A DNA stretch of 64,000 bases from TMP-86 sp044226865 (GCA_044226865.1 JBGAGE010000003.1:186001-250000), one strand, 5' to 3'; positions 52,517 through 61,914 are shown, counted from the stretch's first letter. Translations and numbers: made by a program. The notes: generated by a model from the letters alone, not told the origin.

Positions 52517-53761
52517 TTAACGGTCGCCAAGGGTAACACTGTTGGCATTGCAGATGCGCGCATAGGCTTGCGCGGCGGGACGCGAAATGCGGACCTGCGT
52601 CTCGCGATCCACGGCAGCAAGGCCAAAATGCGACTCAAATCCCTCCGTCCACTCGAAGTTGTCAAATAACGTCCAGTAGAAATAGCCGAGAACCGGCAAC
52701 CCCTCCTCGACCGCCAGGGCCAGTTCCTCCACATGCCGCTGCAGGAAGCTCGAGCGCTCCTCCTCATCGAGCGTGGAAATCCCGTTCTCGGTCACAACCA
52801 TCGGCAAGCCGTAGCGGGACATCTTGCGCAGCGTGTGCCGCAGGCCTTGCGGATAAATCTCCCAACCCAGGGAGTTGTAGCTGCGCGCAGCGCCATGATG
52901 ATCTTCCCGGCATTCGGCGCCGACGAGCGCCGCCCGCCCCCACGGCTGCCAGCGCGCGACGCTGCGCGTGTAGTAATTGACGCCGATGAAATCCAGCCAG
53001 CGCTGCGGTCGCCACCAGTCGATCAGGCGATACGGAAGCCGGTTGAGGATCAGGTCGCGCATCCAGGCGACGAAGCGATCCGGCAGCGCGCGCGGGTTGC
53101 ACGGCTCCACGAACGGGGTGCTGTGCGCAAAACCAACCATCACGTCGCGCCGCGCGCGGTGCAGGCACTCGTACGCCACGCGATGCGCCGCCATCATGTT
53201 CCGCAGCGCCAGCAGCGCGCGGCGGCGCGATCTGCCTGCACATGGCGGCCATGTGCCCGAGATGTACGCACGCTTGGCGTATACGGTGGGTTCGTTGAGC
53301 GTCAGCCAGTAACGCACCTCGCCCACCAGCCGCGGCGCCACGTGCTCGACGAAGCGCTGGAAATGAGCGACGCATCCGGGCGTGTGCCAGCCGCCCAGGT
53401 CCGCGAACCATTGCGGATTGGTGTAGTGATGCAGCGTCACCAAGGGCTCCATGCCCCGCGCGCGCAGGGCGCGAATCACGCGCACGTAATGGTCGATGGC
53501 CGCATCGTCGAACTGCCCCTGCCGGGGCTCGATCCGGCTCCACTCGAGCGACAGGCGATGCGCGTTCTGCGAGGCCGCGCTCGCCCGCGCCAAATCCTGC
53601 TCATACAGCTCGAAGTGGCGGCAGGCATCGCCGGACCGGTGCGGCAGGCGGCCCGCCTGTTCCAGCGCCCACCAGTCGTTCCAGCGGTTGCCCCCTTCCA
53701 CCTGATGGCTCGCGGTGGACGTGCCCCACAGGAAGCCTCGCGGGAACGTGACGGTGCGCAA
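52517..53761 (-). CDS. Glycoside hydrolase family 1
   Basis: A 414-residue beta-glycosidase. FPRGFLWGTSTASHQVEG begins near residue 6, acid/base Glu157 lies in LTLNEPTVYAK and nucleophile Glu325 in VVTENGIST; both are intact. Length is near the family norm of 420-470. Start is TTG at 53761 (RTVTFPRGFLWG), which matches the family N-terminus better than the GTG at 53830. No signal peptide, so it probably acts in the cytoplasm on beta-glycosides, perhaps a biosynthetic by-product. Confidence 0.9.
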   Translation of the reverse strand: MRTVTFPRGFLWGTSTASHQVEGGNRWNDWWALEQAGRLPHRSGDACRHFELYEQDLARASAASQNAHRLSLEWSRIEPRQGQFDDAAIDHYVRVIRALRARGMEPLVTLHHYTNPQWFADLGGWHTPGCVAHFQRFVEHVAPRLVGEVRYWLTLNEPTVYAKRAYISGTWPPCAGRSRRRALLALRNMMAAHRVAYECLHRARRDVMVGFAHSTPFVEPCNPRALPDRFVAWMRDLILNRLPYRLIDWWRPQRWLDFIGVNYYTRSVARWQPWGRAALVGAECREDHHGAARSYNSLGWEIYPQGLRHTLRKMSRYGLPMVVTENGISTLDEEERSSFLQRHVEELALAVEEGLPVLGYFYWTLFDNFEWTEGFESHFGLAAVDRETQVRISRPAAQAYARICNANSVTLGDR

Positions 53762-53845
53762 GCTAGCGCCACCCCTGTTTGACGTACCCGACGACCCCGG
53801 CGACGGAGCGGGTACCGAAAACGCCGGCACTCAACTTGCAAATAT

Positions 53846-54910
53846 TCAGATCAACCACCGCACCAGACGCCAGTAGAAATTCAACGCAACCGAGACGAAC
53901 GACGCTGCCCAACGCACGACACCCGAGGTCATCAAGCCGGGAGCGATCGACAATGGGCCGCCGGTCAAAATATCCCGATCCGGTACCGTGCGTTGCGACT
54001 GAACCCAGCGCCTGCGATTCACGATGAGGCGACGATGCCTGAACACCCAGACCCAAGCATCCCACCAGGCGCCGGTCCATCCCCGCATCATCGCCAATCC
54101 TAATCCGACGAACTCGTAAAATAGCAGTGCAGGCGCCAATACGAACAAAGTGCGCGCGGAATAATGCGTCATGACCGTCCGCAACCGATTTCGCGACTGC
54201 AGGTAGGCGCGTCGCCTTGGGTAAGGCCCCCCATCACGAAGCGACAGCCCCGCGTAACCGGCGCCACGGTCATGAAATGCGCAAGCTGACGGCACGCTCA
54301 ACATCTTCGCTCCAAAAATGCTGGAGCGGAAACTGAATTCGTAATCCTCAAAATAGAAGAAAAAGGTCTCATCGAATCCACCGAACTGCAGCGCCATGTC
54401 ACGCCTGACGAACATGCAGCTCGAGGAAAAGGCCGTGATTCGCGCGATGGCGTGATCATTGATCTGTCGCAGCGGTCTGAAGCCATGGCGCAAGCTCAGC
54501 ATCCCGATGAAGTGCGCATCTCCCCCATCCGCTTGGACAATGTGCGTCTCGGGCACCAGTACGACCCGTGGCACCAAAAAGTCGGCGCTTACCGTCGCCA
54601 GCGCCGCCAGCAGATTCTCCAAGCACGAATCTTCCGGATATAGATCATTGTCGATCCAAAAGACGAATTCGCACTTCGCCGCGGCAAGCCCAGCGTTGCG
54701 GGACACTGATGGACCACGATTGTCGGGCATCTCGATCAATTGCACGTCCGGATGGGCGGAACGGATTTCCTTCGGACTGCCATCCGTGGAGGCATTGTCC
54801 ACCACGATGATCTCATCGAAGGGACGCGTCTGCGCCTTGGCCTTCTCGATGCATCGCAGGACGTTGCTGCCGCCATTGTAGGTGACGATGACCGCGCTGA
54901 CGCTGGGCAT
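53846..54910 (-). CDS. Glycosyltransferase family 2 (rhamnosyl/galactofuranosyl-type)
   Basis: A 354-residue GT-A enzyme: VSAVIVTYNGGSNVLRCIEK, EIIVVDNASTDGSPKEIRSA, DNRGPSVSRNAGLAAA, a DXD-like FWIDNDLYPEDSC, and FDETFFFYFEDYEFSFRSSI, the ED-[YF]-type motif of WbbL/rhamnosyltransferase-like members. The C-terminus is hydrophobic. The ATG at 54910 is used; the longer frame is a shadow of the GMC gene. Confidence 0.88.
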   Translation of the reverse strand: MPSVSAVIVTYNGGSNVLRCIEKAKAQTRPFDEIIVVDNASTDGSPKEIRSAHPDVQLIEMPDNRGPSVSRNAGLAAAKCEFVFWIDNDLYPEDSCLENLLAALATVSADFLVPRVVLVPETHIVQADGGDAHFIGMLSLRHGFRPLRQINDHAIARITAFSSSCMFVRRDMALQFGGFDETFFFYFEDYEFSFRSSIFGAKMLSVPSACAFHDRGAGYAGLSLRDGGPYPRRRAYLQSRNRLRTVMTHYSARTLFVLAPALLFYEFVGLGLAMMRGWTGAWWDAWVWVFRHRRLIVNRRRWVQSQRTVPDRDILTGGPLSIAPGLMTSGVVRWAASFVSVALNFYWRLVRWLI

Positions 54911-54915
54911 GGCCC

Positions 54916-56526
54916 TCAGGCCTCCGCCGTCTTGAGATGGTCGGCCAGGCGCAGGCACAGCGCGACGATGCTCAGGGTGGGATTGGCATGGCCCGCCGTG
55001 GGAAACACGGAACTGCCGGCGACATGCAGGTTGCGGACGCCGAATACGGTACAGTTGCGGTCCACCACGCCGGTGCGCGAATCGGCCGACATACGGGTCG
55101 TGCCCATGTGGTGGGAGGCATCGGTGAACTTGACCTCCGCGGTGGATTTTTCCCACCTGCCGAGCCCTGTGCCGTGCAGGCGCGTGGCGAGGATATCCTG
55201 CATCTTGCGCATGCCATCGACGATGGAATCGCCGATCTTCCAATTCAATACCAGGCGGCGCATGCCCAGCGCGTCCTTTTCGTCGGACAACGTGACACGG
55301 CTGTCCGGATCCGGCGGCTGCTCGCAAAAATATACCGCCACGTAGGTCCTGGGTGCCGGCCGTGATGGCATGGCATCACGCGCGGCCACGTACAGACGGT
55401 ACAACGGGTGCGGCATCAATTCCTTGGGACTCAACAGATAGATCATCTCGGGCAGGCTGCTGAGGTTCTGGCGGGTCAGGCGCCAGCGGCTGCCGGTGCG
55501 CCCGCGCTTCAGCAAGACCTGCATGGTCTGCACGAAGGATTGGTACTGCGACTGCGTGTAGCTGGAGTTTTCCGCCTCGAAGGTGACGTAGTGATTCAGC
55601 AGCCGGTGTTCGCGTTGCGCGCGCTCCGACAGGCCGATGCCCAGTTGCAGCTTGCCATCGCGTAACGGCCGCCCGCGCATGAGCCGCAAGGACGAACGCG
55701 GTCCGAAATGGACCTTGCCGAACACGGCACGCGGATGATCCATGAAGAACCTGCCCACCAGGCTGTGTTCGTTGCCGATGCCCGCGGGATTGCGCCCATC
55801 GGATGCAAGCAGCAGCCGCGCATTTTCCATGCCGCCGCAGGCCAGGATGAAACGCGCGGCCCGCACCTTGAAACGGGGCCCGCCCAGGCAGGCCGCCTCC
55901 AGGCACTCCACCGCCGATCCGCCTTCGTTCAGGTGCAATTGCGTGACCGAGGCATGCAGCAGCACCTTGATGACGGCGCTGCGCTCCAACTCCGCGCGAT
56001 AGGACGCGCCGAAACGCATCGAGGTCTTGCCCCAGACCGAAAAGGTGGCGGCCACCGTCTCATCGTCCAACAGTCGCTTCTCAGCGGCGGTCAGATTGCG
56101 TTGCAGCCAGGGGCCCGTGAGCGCGGCGAATTGCGGAATGCGCAGCACACGCGCAGCCTCAGGATAGTAGCGCGCGAGATCGTCGTAACCGATCGGCCAG
56201 CCGCTGTGGGGCACCCAATCGCGGGTGGCGAAATCCAGGGGATTGAGCGCCATGTTGCGCCCCGCCCACAAGTTGCAGCTGCCGCCGAAATAGCGAGCAC
56301 GCGACATGAAATCGGGGCGCTGGGGATAACCGGTACTGTTCAGGCTGCAAAGTGCCTGAGTGGCCTCGTCGGCTTCGAACCCGCCGCTTTCGATCAGGCA
56401 GATGTTCTTGAAGGTTGACGCAAGACGCGTGGCCAAGGTGATGCCAGCCGCGCCCGCCCCGATAATGCAGACATCCGCCGCCAATTTTCCGGAACTATCC
56501 ATTGTTCGCGCATCAATTATGGTCAC
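54916..56526 (-). CDS. GMC family oxidoreductase
   Basis: A 536-residue FAD enzyme. ADVCIIGAGAAGITLATRLA is the nucleotide-binding motif, GGMENARLLLAS the GMC 'signature 2'-like region, and the C-terminal HHMGTTRMSADSRTGVVDRN and AGSSVFPTAGHANPTLSIVA supply the expected His and Asn. GMC enzymes oxidise alcohols including sugars; membership of a glycan cluster suggests oxidation of a glycan precursor or lipid. Start is GTG at 56526 with GGAG about 10 bases upstream; an ATG at 56502 lacks a ribosome-binding site. Confidence 0.87.
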   Translation of the reverse strand: MTIIDARTMDSSGKLAADVCIIGAGAAGITLATRLASTFKNICLIESGGFEADEATQALCSLNSTGYPQRPDFMSRARYFGGSCNLWAGRNMALNPLDFATRDWVPHSGWPIGYDDLARYYPEAARVLRIPQFAALTGPWLQRNLTAAEKRLLDDETVAATFSVWGKTSMRFGASYRAELERSAVIKVLLHASVTQLHLNEGGSAVECLEAACLGGPRFKVRAARFILACGGMENARLLLASDGRNPAGIGNEHSLVGRFFMDHPRAVFGKVHFGPRSSLRLMRGRPLRDGKLQLGIGLSERAQREHRLLNHYVTFEAENSSYTQSQYQSFVQTMQVLLKRGRTGSRWRLTRQNLSSLPEMIYLLSPKELMPHPLYRLYVAARDAMPSRPAPRTYVAVYFCEQPPDPDSRVTLSDEKDALGMRRLVLNWKIGDSIVDGMRKMQDILATRLHGTGLGRWEKSTAEVKFTDASHHMGTTRMSADSRTGVVDRNCTVFGVRNLHVAGSSVFPTAGHANPTLSIVALCLRLADHLKTAEA

Positions 56527-56734
56527 TCGCAGCGGTCTCCCAAAATGGCCGGCGCAACTTACCCCAACCGCGCCCGCGAAGAACAGTGCAAGCCTCGCAA
56601 ACGACGTCCGCCGGGGGCGAATTCGTGACCCACATCGCTAGATTGCAGCTACCGTCCGCATTATGATGTTCCTTTGCCGTCAAATGCTTAGCAACGCGGG
56701 CCGTTGGCGGCTTGCACCCTAAAGCGATAGGTTC
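56527..56734. promoter_or_regulatory. Divergent intergenic region
   Basis: This 208-base region separates the minus-strand GMC operon from the plus-strand GT2/GT-C operon and must carry promoters for both. AGG lies about 4 bases before the ATG at 56735. I could not fit a convincing -35/-10 pair in either direction; a TATGAT at about 56660 has no well-spaced -35. Confidence 0.4.
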
Positions 56735-57700
56735 ATGCGCCCGAAAGTTTCAATTGTCGTTCCTTTTTACAACGAAGAACAGAGCGCGCGACCCCTCCAT
56801 GCCGCCATCGTCAACGCGATGGAGCCATTGGGAGTGCCGTTCGAGATGCTGTTCGTCAACGACGGCAGCAAGGACAAGACGCTCGAGGTATCCACCGACA
56901 TCGCTCGCTCAGATTCGCGGGTGCGTATCGTCAACTTCCGCCGCAACTATGGCCAAACGCCAGCGATGGCCGCGGGGATCGAACACGCCTGCGGCGAGAT
57001 CATCATCACCATGGACGGCGACCTGCAGAACGACCCTGCCGACATCGAGCATTTCCTAGCGAAAATCGACGAAGGCTACGATATCGTCGTGGGCTGGCGC
57101 TTCAACCGGCAGGACAAGCTGATCTCCCGCAAGATCCCCTCTCGCATCGCCAACTGGCTCATCGGCAAGGTCACCGGCGTACCGATCAAGGACAATGGCT
57201 GTTCACTCAAGGCCTATCGCGCCGCGCTGATCAAAGAGATCCCGCTGTATTCGGAAATGCACCGCTTCATCCCGGCGATGGCCTCGATCGCCGGTCCGCG
57301 CATCGCGGAGATCAAAGTGCGGCATCACGCACGGCAATTCGGTGCCTCCAAGTACGGCATCTCGCGCGTCTACAAGGTGCTGCTGGACCTGATGGTGATC
57401 AAGACCGTGGCGTCATTCACTTCCCGGCCGCTGCTGTGGTTCAGCCTGCTGTCGATGCCGCTGCTGCTCATCGCCGCGGTGGCGCTGTCCTACACCGCCG
57501 TGACGGTGGTTATCGACGGCGCGCCCATCTCCCTGCCCATCGCAGGTTCGGGGCTGATTTTTCTGAGTTCCGCGATCATCCTGATCTGCAGCGGGGCGCT
57601 GGGTGAACTGGTCTTCCGGCTGGGTGACGTCCGCGGTCACCGCTTTACACGTCTGACACAGCGGGTCCAAGGATATAGGCAGCACATTGCAAATGAATAA
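56735..57700 (+). CDS. Dolichyl-phosphate-mannose-synthase-like glycosyltransferase family 2
   Basis: A 321-residue GT-A enzyme: VSIVVPFYNEEQSARPLHAA, VNDGSKDKTLEV, VNFRRNYGQTPAMAAGIEHA, the catalytic MDGDLQNDP and KDNGCSLKAYR. Two C-terminal helices (about 222-250 and 265-290) anchor it. This resembles ArnC/GtrB-like enzymes that make polyprenyl-phosphate sugars. The next gene is a paralog, then a GT-C transferase that would use such a donor. Confidence 0.92.
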   Translation: MRPKVSIVVPFYNEEQSARPLHAAIVNAMEPLGVPFEMLFVNDGSKDKTLEVSTDIARSDSRVRIVNFRRNYGQTPAMAAGIEHACGEIIITMDGDLQNDPADIEHFLAKIDEGYDIVVGWRFNRQDKLISRKIPSRIANWLIGKVTGVPIKDNGCSLKAYRAALIKEIPLYSEMHRFIPAMASIAGPRIAEIKVRHHARQFGASKYGISRVYKVLLDLMVIKTVASFTSRPLLWFSLLSMPLLLIAAVALSYTAVTVVIDGAPISLPIAGSGLIFLSSAIILICSGALGELVFRLGDVRGHRFTRLTQRVQGYRQHIANE

Positions 57701-58700
57701 AGTGACTTCAGACTCGCTCGTCTCCGTGATCATCCCGGTGGGCGAACGTCATGCCGACATGACTGCCCTGTTCGAGGAATACCGGCGTGGCATCGCCGCC
57801 ACGCGCATGAACTACGAGTTCATCGTGGTGCTCGACGGCCCTCACGATGAAGTCGCCCAGGCCCTGCAGCCCTTCGTCGCACAAGGTGAGCGGCTCACGA
57901 TCGTCAGCCTGACGCGCCGCTTCGGCGAGGCCACCGCGTTGATGGCCGGGTTCGAGCATGCCGGCGGGGAGATCATCCTGACTCTGCCGGCCTATTTCCA
58001 GATCGAGCCCTCCGGCATCGGGCAGCTGCTCGATGCACTGGGTCATTGTGAGATCGCCACGGGCCACCGATCGCCACGGGCCGGCGGGCCGCTGGAGCGT
58101 TTGCGGCGAAATACCTTCCACGGATTGCTGGGCATGGTGACGGGCCAGAAATTGCGCGACCTGGGTTGCGGCGCCCGCGCCATGCGCCGGATCGTGCTCG
58201 AGGAAATCACCCTGTACGGCGACCAGCATCGCTTCCTGCCGGTGCTCGCCAACCGGCAGGGATTCCGCGCCGCCGAGGTCGACGTTCAGCAATCGCCCAA
58301 GGATCGCTTCGAGGGCACCTACCGGCCGCGCGAATATGCACACCGGGCGCTGGATATCTTCACCGTGTTTTTCCTGGTGCGGTTCACCAAGAAGCCGCTG
58401 CGCTTCTTCGGCATGTTGGGAGTCGGCACGTTCGCGATAGGCGCCGTGCTGCTCACCTACCTGGTGTTCGTCCGGGCGTTCTTCGGGCAACCGCTGGCGG
58501 ACAGGCCCGCCCTGCTCTTGTCCTCGCTGCTGGTGGTGCTGGGCTTGCAAGTGTTCGCGCTGGGATTGCTGGGTGAATTGGTCATCTTCACCCACGCCAA
58601 AGCCATCAAGGACTACCAAGTGGACAAGGTGATCCAGTTCAGCGGTGACGAGGAATCGGCGCCTCCCTCGAAGGCGCGTGAGGTGGCTGGCACTCGATGA
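57693..58700 (+). CDS. Glycosyltransferase family 2, polyprenyl-phosphate-sugar-synthase-like (paralog)
   Basis: A 335-residue GT-A enzyme with VSVIIPVGERHADMTALFEE, VVLDGPHDEV, TRRFGEATALMAGFEHAGGE, and a divergent LTLPAYFQIEP instead of MDGDLQ at the DXD site. The catalytic Asp is therefore missing or displaced; it may be a degenerate partner of the preceding enzyme. It has two C-terminal helices. The ATG at 57693 overlaps the previous stop by 8 bases. Confidence 0.85.
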   Translation: MNKVTSDSLVSVIIPVGERHADMTALFEEYRRGIAATRMNYEFIVVLDGPHDEVAQALQPFVAQGERLTIVSLTRRFGEATALMAGFEHAGGEIILTLPAYFQIEPSGIGQLLDALGHCEIATGHRSPRAGGPLERLRRNTFHGLLGMVTGQKLRDLGCGARAMRRIVLEEITLYGDQHRFLPVLANRQGFRAAEVDVQQSPKDRFEGTYRPREYAHRALDIFTVFFLVRFTKKPLRFFGMLGVGTFAIGAVLLTYLVFVRAFFGQPLADRPALLLSSLLVVLGLQVFALGLLGELVIFTHAKAIKDYQVDKVIQFSGDEESAPPSKAREVAGTR

Positions 58701-60664
58701 GGCTGCCGGATTCCGCGTCCGGAATCCCCACCGGCGCACGCGCCGGCCTCGCCATTGTAGGCGTCCTGGCGCTATGCCTGGGCTTGTACGCCCGCTTCAA
58801 GGGCCTCGGCACGTGGCCGTTGACGGTCGATGAATATTATCTCGCTCGCTCCATACAGAACGTGCTGCATTCCGGCTGGCCGGAATTCCCCTGTGGCGGC
58901 CTCTACTTGCGCGGGCTGTTGCTGCAATACACCGCAGCACTGCTGCAACTCGGCGGGCTGAGCGCGGAGCTGTCCACCCGCAGCATCGCCGCCGTCAGCA
59001 GCGTGGCCGCCCTGCCGGCCGTCTTCCTGTTGGGCCGGCGAGCCCACAGCCCGCTGCTCGGCGCGCTGGCGGTCGTGATTCTCTCCCTGTCCCTGTGGGA
59101 AGTCGAAGTCGCCCGGTTCGGGCGCATGTATGCGCCGTTTCAAGCGGTGTTCCTCTGGTACCTGGTGTTCTTCCTGAGGCACGTGGTGAATGGCAGCCAG
59201 AAGGCGCTGTGGGGCATGTTCAGCCTGACCGTCGTGGGCATTCTCACCTGGGAGGGGGGCGTCCTGCTGGCCCTCACGAACCTCCTGGCGCCATTCTTAC
59301 GCAGCGGCCCGCTGCGCCTCACCCGGCGCGACCTGGGCTATCTGGCGGCGGCGCTGGCACTGTTTGTGGCGCTTTACGTCCTGACGCACACGGACTTCCG
59401 CAGCAGCTCCGAGCCCGATCCGGGCGCGGACGCCGATGAGCCGCTTCCCGGGCAGGAAATGGGCCTCAGCCTCGCCTGGCCCTGGGCGCTGCTGGGAGTG
59501 CCCGCCTTGGGAAGCGCCGTGCTCGCCGGCCGTTGGCTATGGGCGCTGCGCACGCGTTGGCTGACCGTGACCGGATTGGTCGCCGCCCTGCTGGCGGCGT
59601 TCGCGCATCAAGTGGGTGCAGCCCTACTGGTGCTGCTGCTGCTGCTGTTGTCGCGTCACCTGGACTGGCGCGAGCTGGCTTCGCGGGCGGCGTTGCCCTA
59701 CCTCGCTGCCCTGGGGCTCGCCGCGGCCGCCTGGACGGCCTACGCGTTGCTGCGGCCGGCCTGGTTGCAGGGAATGCAGACCCCGTGGCATGGCTCGGGC
59801 CGGGTGCTGACGTTGATCTATGCATTCGTCAAATTTCCCGACATCGCCACCGAAGTGCTTTGGCCGTGGGCGCGCGCCGTTCCATGGCTGGGCCTGGGCC
59901 TCGGGCTGGCCGTGGTGGGAACCGCCCTGGGCTGTATTGGCAAGTCGCCCGATGAGAATCCGACGCTGCGTATCCTCTTGTTCCTGGTCGTGTGCATGCT
60001 GGCGCTCACCGGCGCCAGCGCACCGCCACGGCACGAAACGCGCTATGTGTTCTTCCTGTACCCGGTGTTGATTCTGGTGGGGCTGGTGGCAATCAGCTGG
60101 ATCTCCACGAGGCTGGCGGGCGAACGCCGCTGGGCCGCCCTGCTGACCGTCGGCCTGAGCTGCGGCGCGTTTGCGCTGACCGAGGACTTCAGCATCCGCC
60201 ACCTGCGCAACATCGACACGGAGTCCATCAATTTCAGGGTGGGGGCCCCGCATGCGTTGGCGGGCCACTGGGTCAGCCGCGCCGATGTGCGCGGTGCGGC
60301 CGTCTGGCTGCAGCAGCATACGCAACCCGGCCGCGACCTGATCGTCAACGCGATGCCGAGCGTCGATTTCTATTTCCGCGGGTTCGACTTCACCTACATC
60401 AGTGAAGGCAGCCAGCGCTTCAACGCTTACGCATGCAACCAGGGTGCCACCGAACGCTGGGGCAACCTGCCCTTGTTGTCCACCCAGGACGCGCTGCGCA
60501 GCCGTATTGACCGGCATGCACGCAGCTACGTCGTGCTGTATGCGCGGCAGCTGCCTGAGTTTGCGGCGGCCCTTTCAGCCCAGGCTCCCGCTGTCCGGTG
60601 GAAGTCAGTGGACGGCGACATATACATCGTCGGTTTCACGGCAGGCGCCCACGGCGACCGCTGA
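58697..60664 (+). CDS. GT-C family membrane glycosyltransferase (ArnT/PMT-like)
   Basis: A 655-residue polytopic protein. The N-terminal first loop contains LTVDEYYLARSIQ, where DE is the GT-C catalytic acidic pair, and FGRMYAPFQAVFLWYLVFFL follows in the typical position. About 11-12 helices are followed by a periplasmic C-terminal domain (about 530-655). It is expected to transfer a sugar from a polyprenyl-phosphate donor to a periplasmic acceptor. It starts at an ATGA overlap, directly after the two donor-synthesising-type GT2 genes. Confidence 0.85.
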   Translation: MRLPDSASGIPTGARAGLAIVGVLALCLGLYARFKGLGTWPLTVDEYYLARSIQNVLHSGWPEFPCGGLYLRGLLLQYTAALLQLGGLSAELSTRSIAAVSSVAALPAVFLLGRRAHSPLLGALAVVILSLSLWEVEVARFGRMYAPFQAVFLWYLVFFLRHVVNGSQKALWGMFSLTVVGILTWEGGVLLALTNLLAPFLRSGPLRLTRRDLGYLAAALALFVALYVLTHTDFRSSSEPDPGADADEPLPGQEMGLSLAWPWALLGVPALGSAVLAGRWLWALRTRWLTVTGLVAALLAAFAHQVGAALLVLLLLLLSRHLDWRELASRAALPYLAALGLAAAAWTAYALLRPAWLQGMQTPWHGSGRVLTLIYAFVKFPDIATEVLWPWARAVPWLGLGLGLAVVGTALGCIGKSPDENPTLRILLFLVVCMLALTGASAPPRHETRYVFFLYPVLILVGLVAISWISTRLAGERRWAALLTVGLSCGAFALTEDFSIRHLRNIDTESINFRVGAPHALAGHWVSRADVRGAAVWLQQHTQPGRDLIVNAMPSVDFYFRGFDFTYISEGSQRFNAYACNQGATERWGNLPLLSTQDALRSRIDRHARSYVVLYARQLPEFAAALSAQAPAVRWKSVDGDIYIVGFTAGAHGDR

Positions 60665-61893
60665 TGCCAAAACCCATCAGGATGCTTTTTTTCGTTCGCG
60701 AAGGATTTCCAACGCAGCGCGTCGACGTCGATGTGCTGTTCGGTCGCGAGTTGCTGGGCCGTGGCCATGCCATCGATTTCGTCATGCAGGCAGAATCGCC
60801 GGGCACGGCGCCCGGACCCACACCTTGGCGGAACCGGACGGTATTCGTCGGCGCCACCGACCGCGACCCGGGCAGGTGGCACCGGATGCGACGCTTCACG
60901 CTTGCCATTTGGCACGACCTGCGTTCGCTCTCACTTGCTCGCGCCGGGCAGTACGATGCCGTGCAGGTGCGCGACAAGTTCGTCGCCGGCTCCCTGGCGT
61001 TGTTCATCGCCCACCGGCGTGGGCTGAAGTTTTTTTTCTGGCTGTCATTTCCGGAACCTGAGGCGCAATTGCAGGGAGCTCGGGAACGGACTTCGCGATT
61101 TCCGCTGGTAAATCACATCCGCGGAGCGCTGTTCGACCGGCTGCTATACCACTGGATACTGCCGCACTGCGATCATGCCTTCGTGCAAAGCGAACAGATG
61201 CGAACCGATCTGGGCCGCCGCGGCATTGACGTGCGCAAGCTCACGCCGGTCCCGATGGGCATCGATGCGGCCGATCTCTCGCGCTTTGCAAAGCCCGCCC
61301 CCACGGTCCCTGTTCAGGCTGGCGAGCCGCTGGTGCTGGGCTACCTGGGCACTTTGAACCGGCAACGCAAGCTCGACATCCTGGTGGACATACTGGACCT
61401 GGTGCGGCAGAAAAATGCTGGCGCGCGCCTGCTGATCGTGGGCGATGGCATCGAACCTACTGACCGCACGCACATCCTGGAGCGCGCCAAGCAGCTCGGC
61501 CTGCTGCAGCATGTGGAAATAACCGGCATGCTGCCGCGAAACGAGGCACTGCATCGGATATCGACCGTCGACATCGCCCTGTCACCGTTTTACCCAACGC
61601 TCGTCCTTCAATCCACCTCTCCCACCAAGCTGGTCGAGTATCTGGCCTTGGGGCTTCCAGTGGTGGCGAATCACCATCCGGAACAACGGCGCGTGCTGCG
61701 AGCCACCCGGGCCGGGGTGGTCGTACCATGGGAGGCACGTCACTTTGCGCGCGCTGTGCTGTGGTTGGCGCGGCGGACACCCGAAGAGCGCGCGACCATG
61801 ATCGAGCGCGGCCGCCAATGGGTCGCTGCAAACCGGACCTATTCGCGAATTGCAGATGACCTCGAGAAACAATACCAGCAGCTTTTGAGCTGA
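60664..61893 (+). CDS. Glycosyltransferase family 4
   Basis: A 409-residue GT-B enzyme: MLFFVREGFPTQRVDVDVLF, YDAVQVRDKFVAGSLALFIA, LVLGYLGTLNRQRKLDILVD, LLIVGDGIEPTDR and a donor site TSPTKLVEYLALGLPVVA with KLxEYLAxG in place of the full E-x7-E. Its ATG shares the A of the preceding TGA (TGATG). It ends the plus-strand operon. Confidence 0.88.
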   Translation: MPKPIRMLFFVREGFPTQRVDVDVLFGRELLGRGHAIDFVMQAESPGTAPGPTPWRNRTVFVGATDRDPGRWHRMRRFTLAIWHDLRSLSLARAGQYDAVQVRDKFVAGSLALFIAHRRGLKFFFWLSFPEPEAQLQGARERTSRFPLVNHIRGALFDRLLYHWILPHCDHAFVQSEQMRTDLGRRGIDVRKLTPVPMGIDAADLSRFAKPAPTVPVQAGEPLVLGYLGTLNRQRKLDILVDILDLVRQKNAGARLLIVGDGIEPTDRTHILERAKQLGLLQHVEITGMLPRNEALHRISTVDIALSPFYPTLVLQSTSPTKLVEYLALGLPVVANHHPEQRRVLRATRAGVVVPWEARHFARAVLWLARRTPEERATMIERGRQWVAANRTYSRIADDLEKQYQQLLS

Positions 61894-61914
61894 GGGCCGG
61901 ATCTCCGCTCAGCT
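61888..61914. terminator. Hairpin carrying both stop codons of a convergent pair
   Basis: AGCTGAG (61888-61894) and CTCAGCT (61908-61914) are perfect inverted repeats of 7 bp with a 13-base loop. The plus-strand GT4 stop (61891) and the minus-strand acetyltransferase stop (61911) both lie inside the arms. No T-run. Confidence 0.45.
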
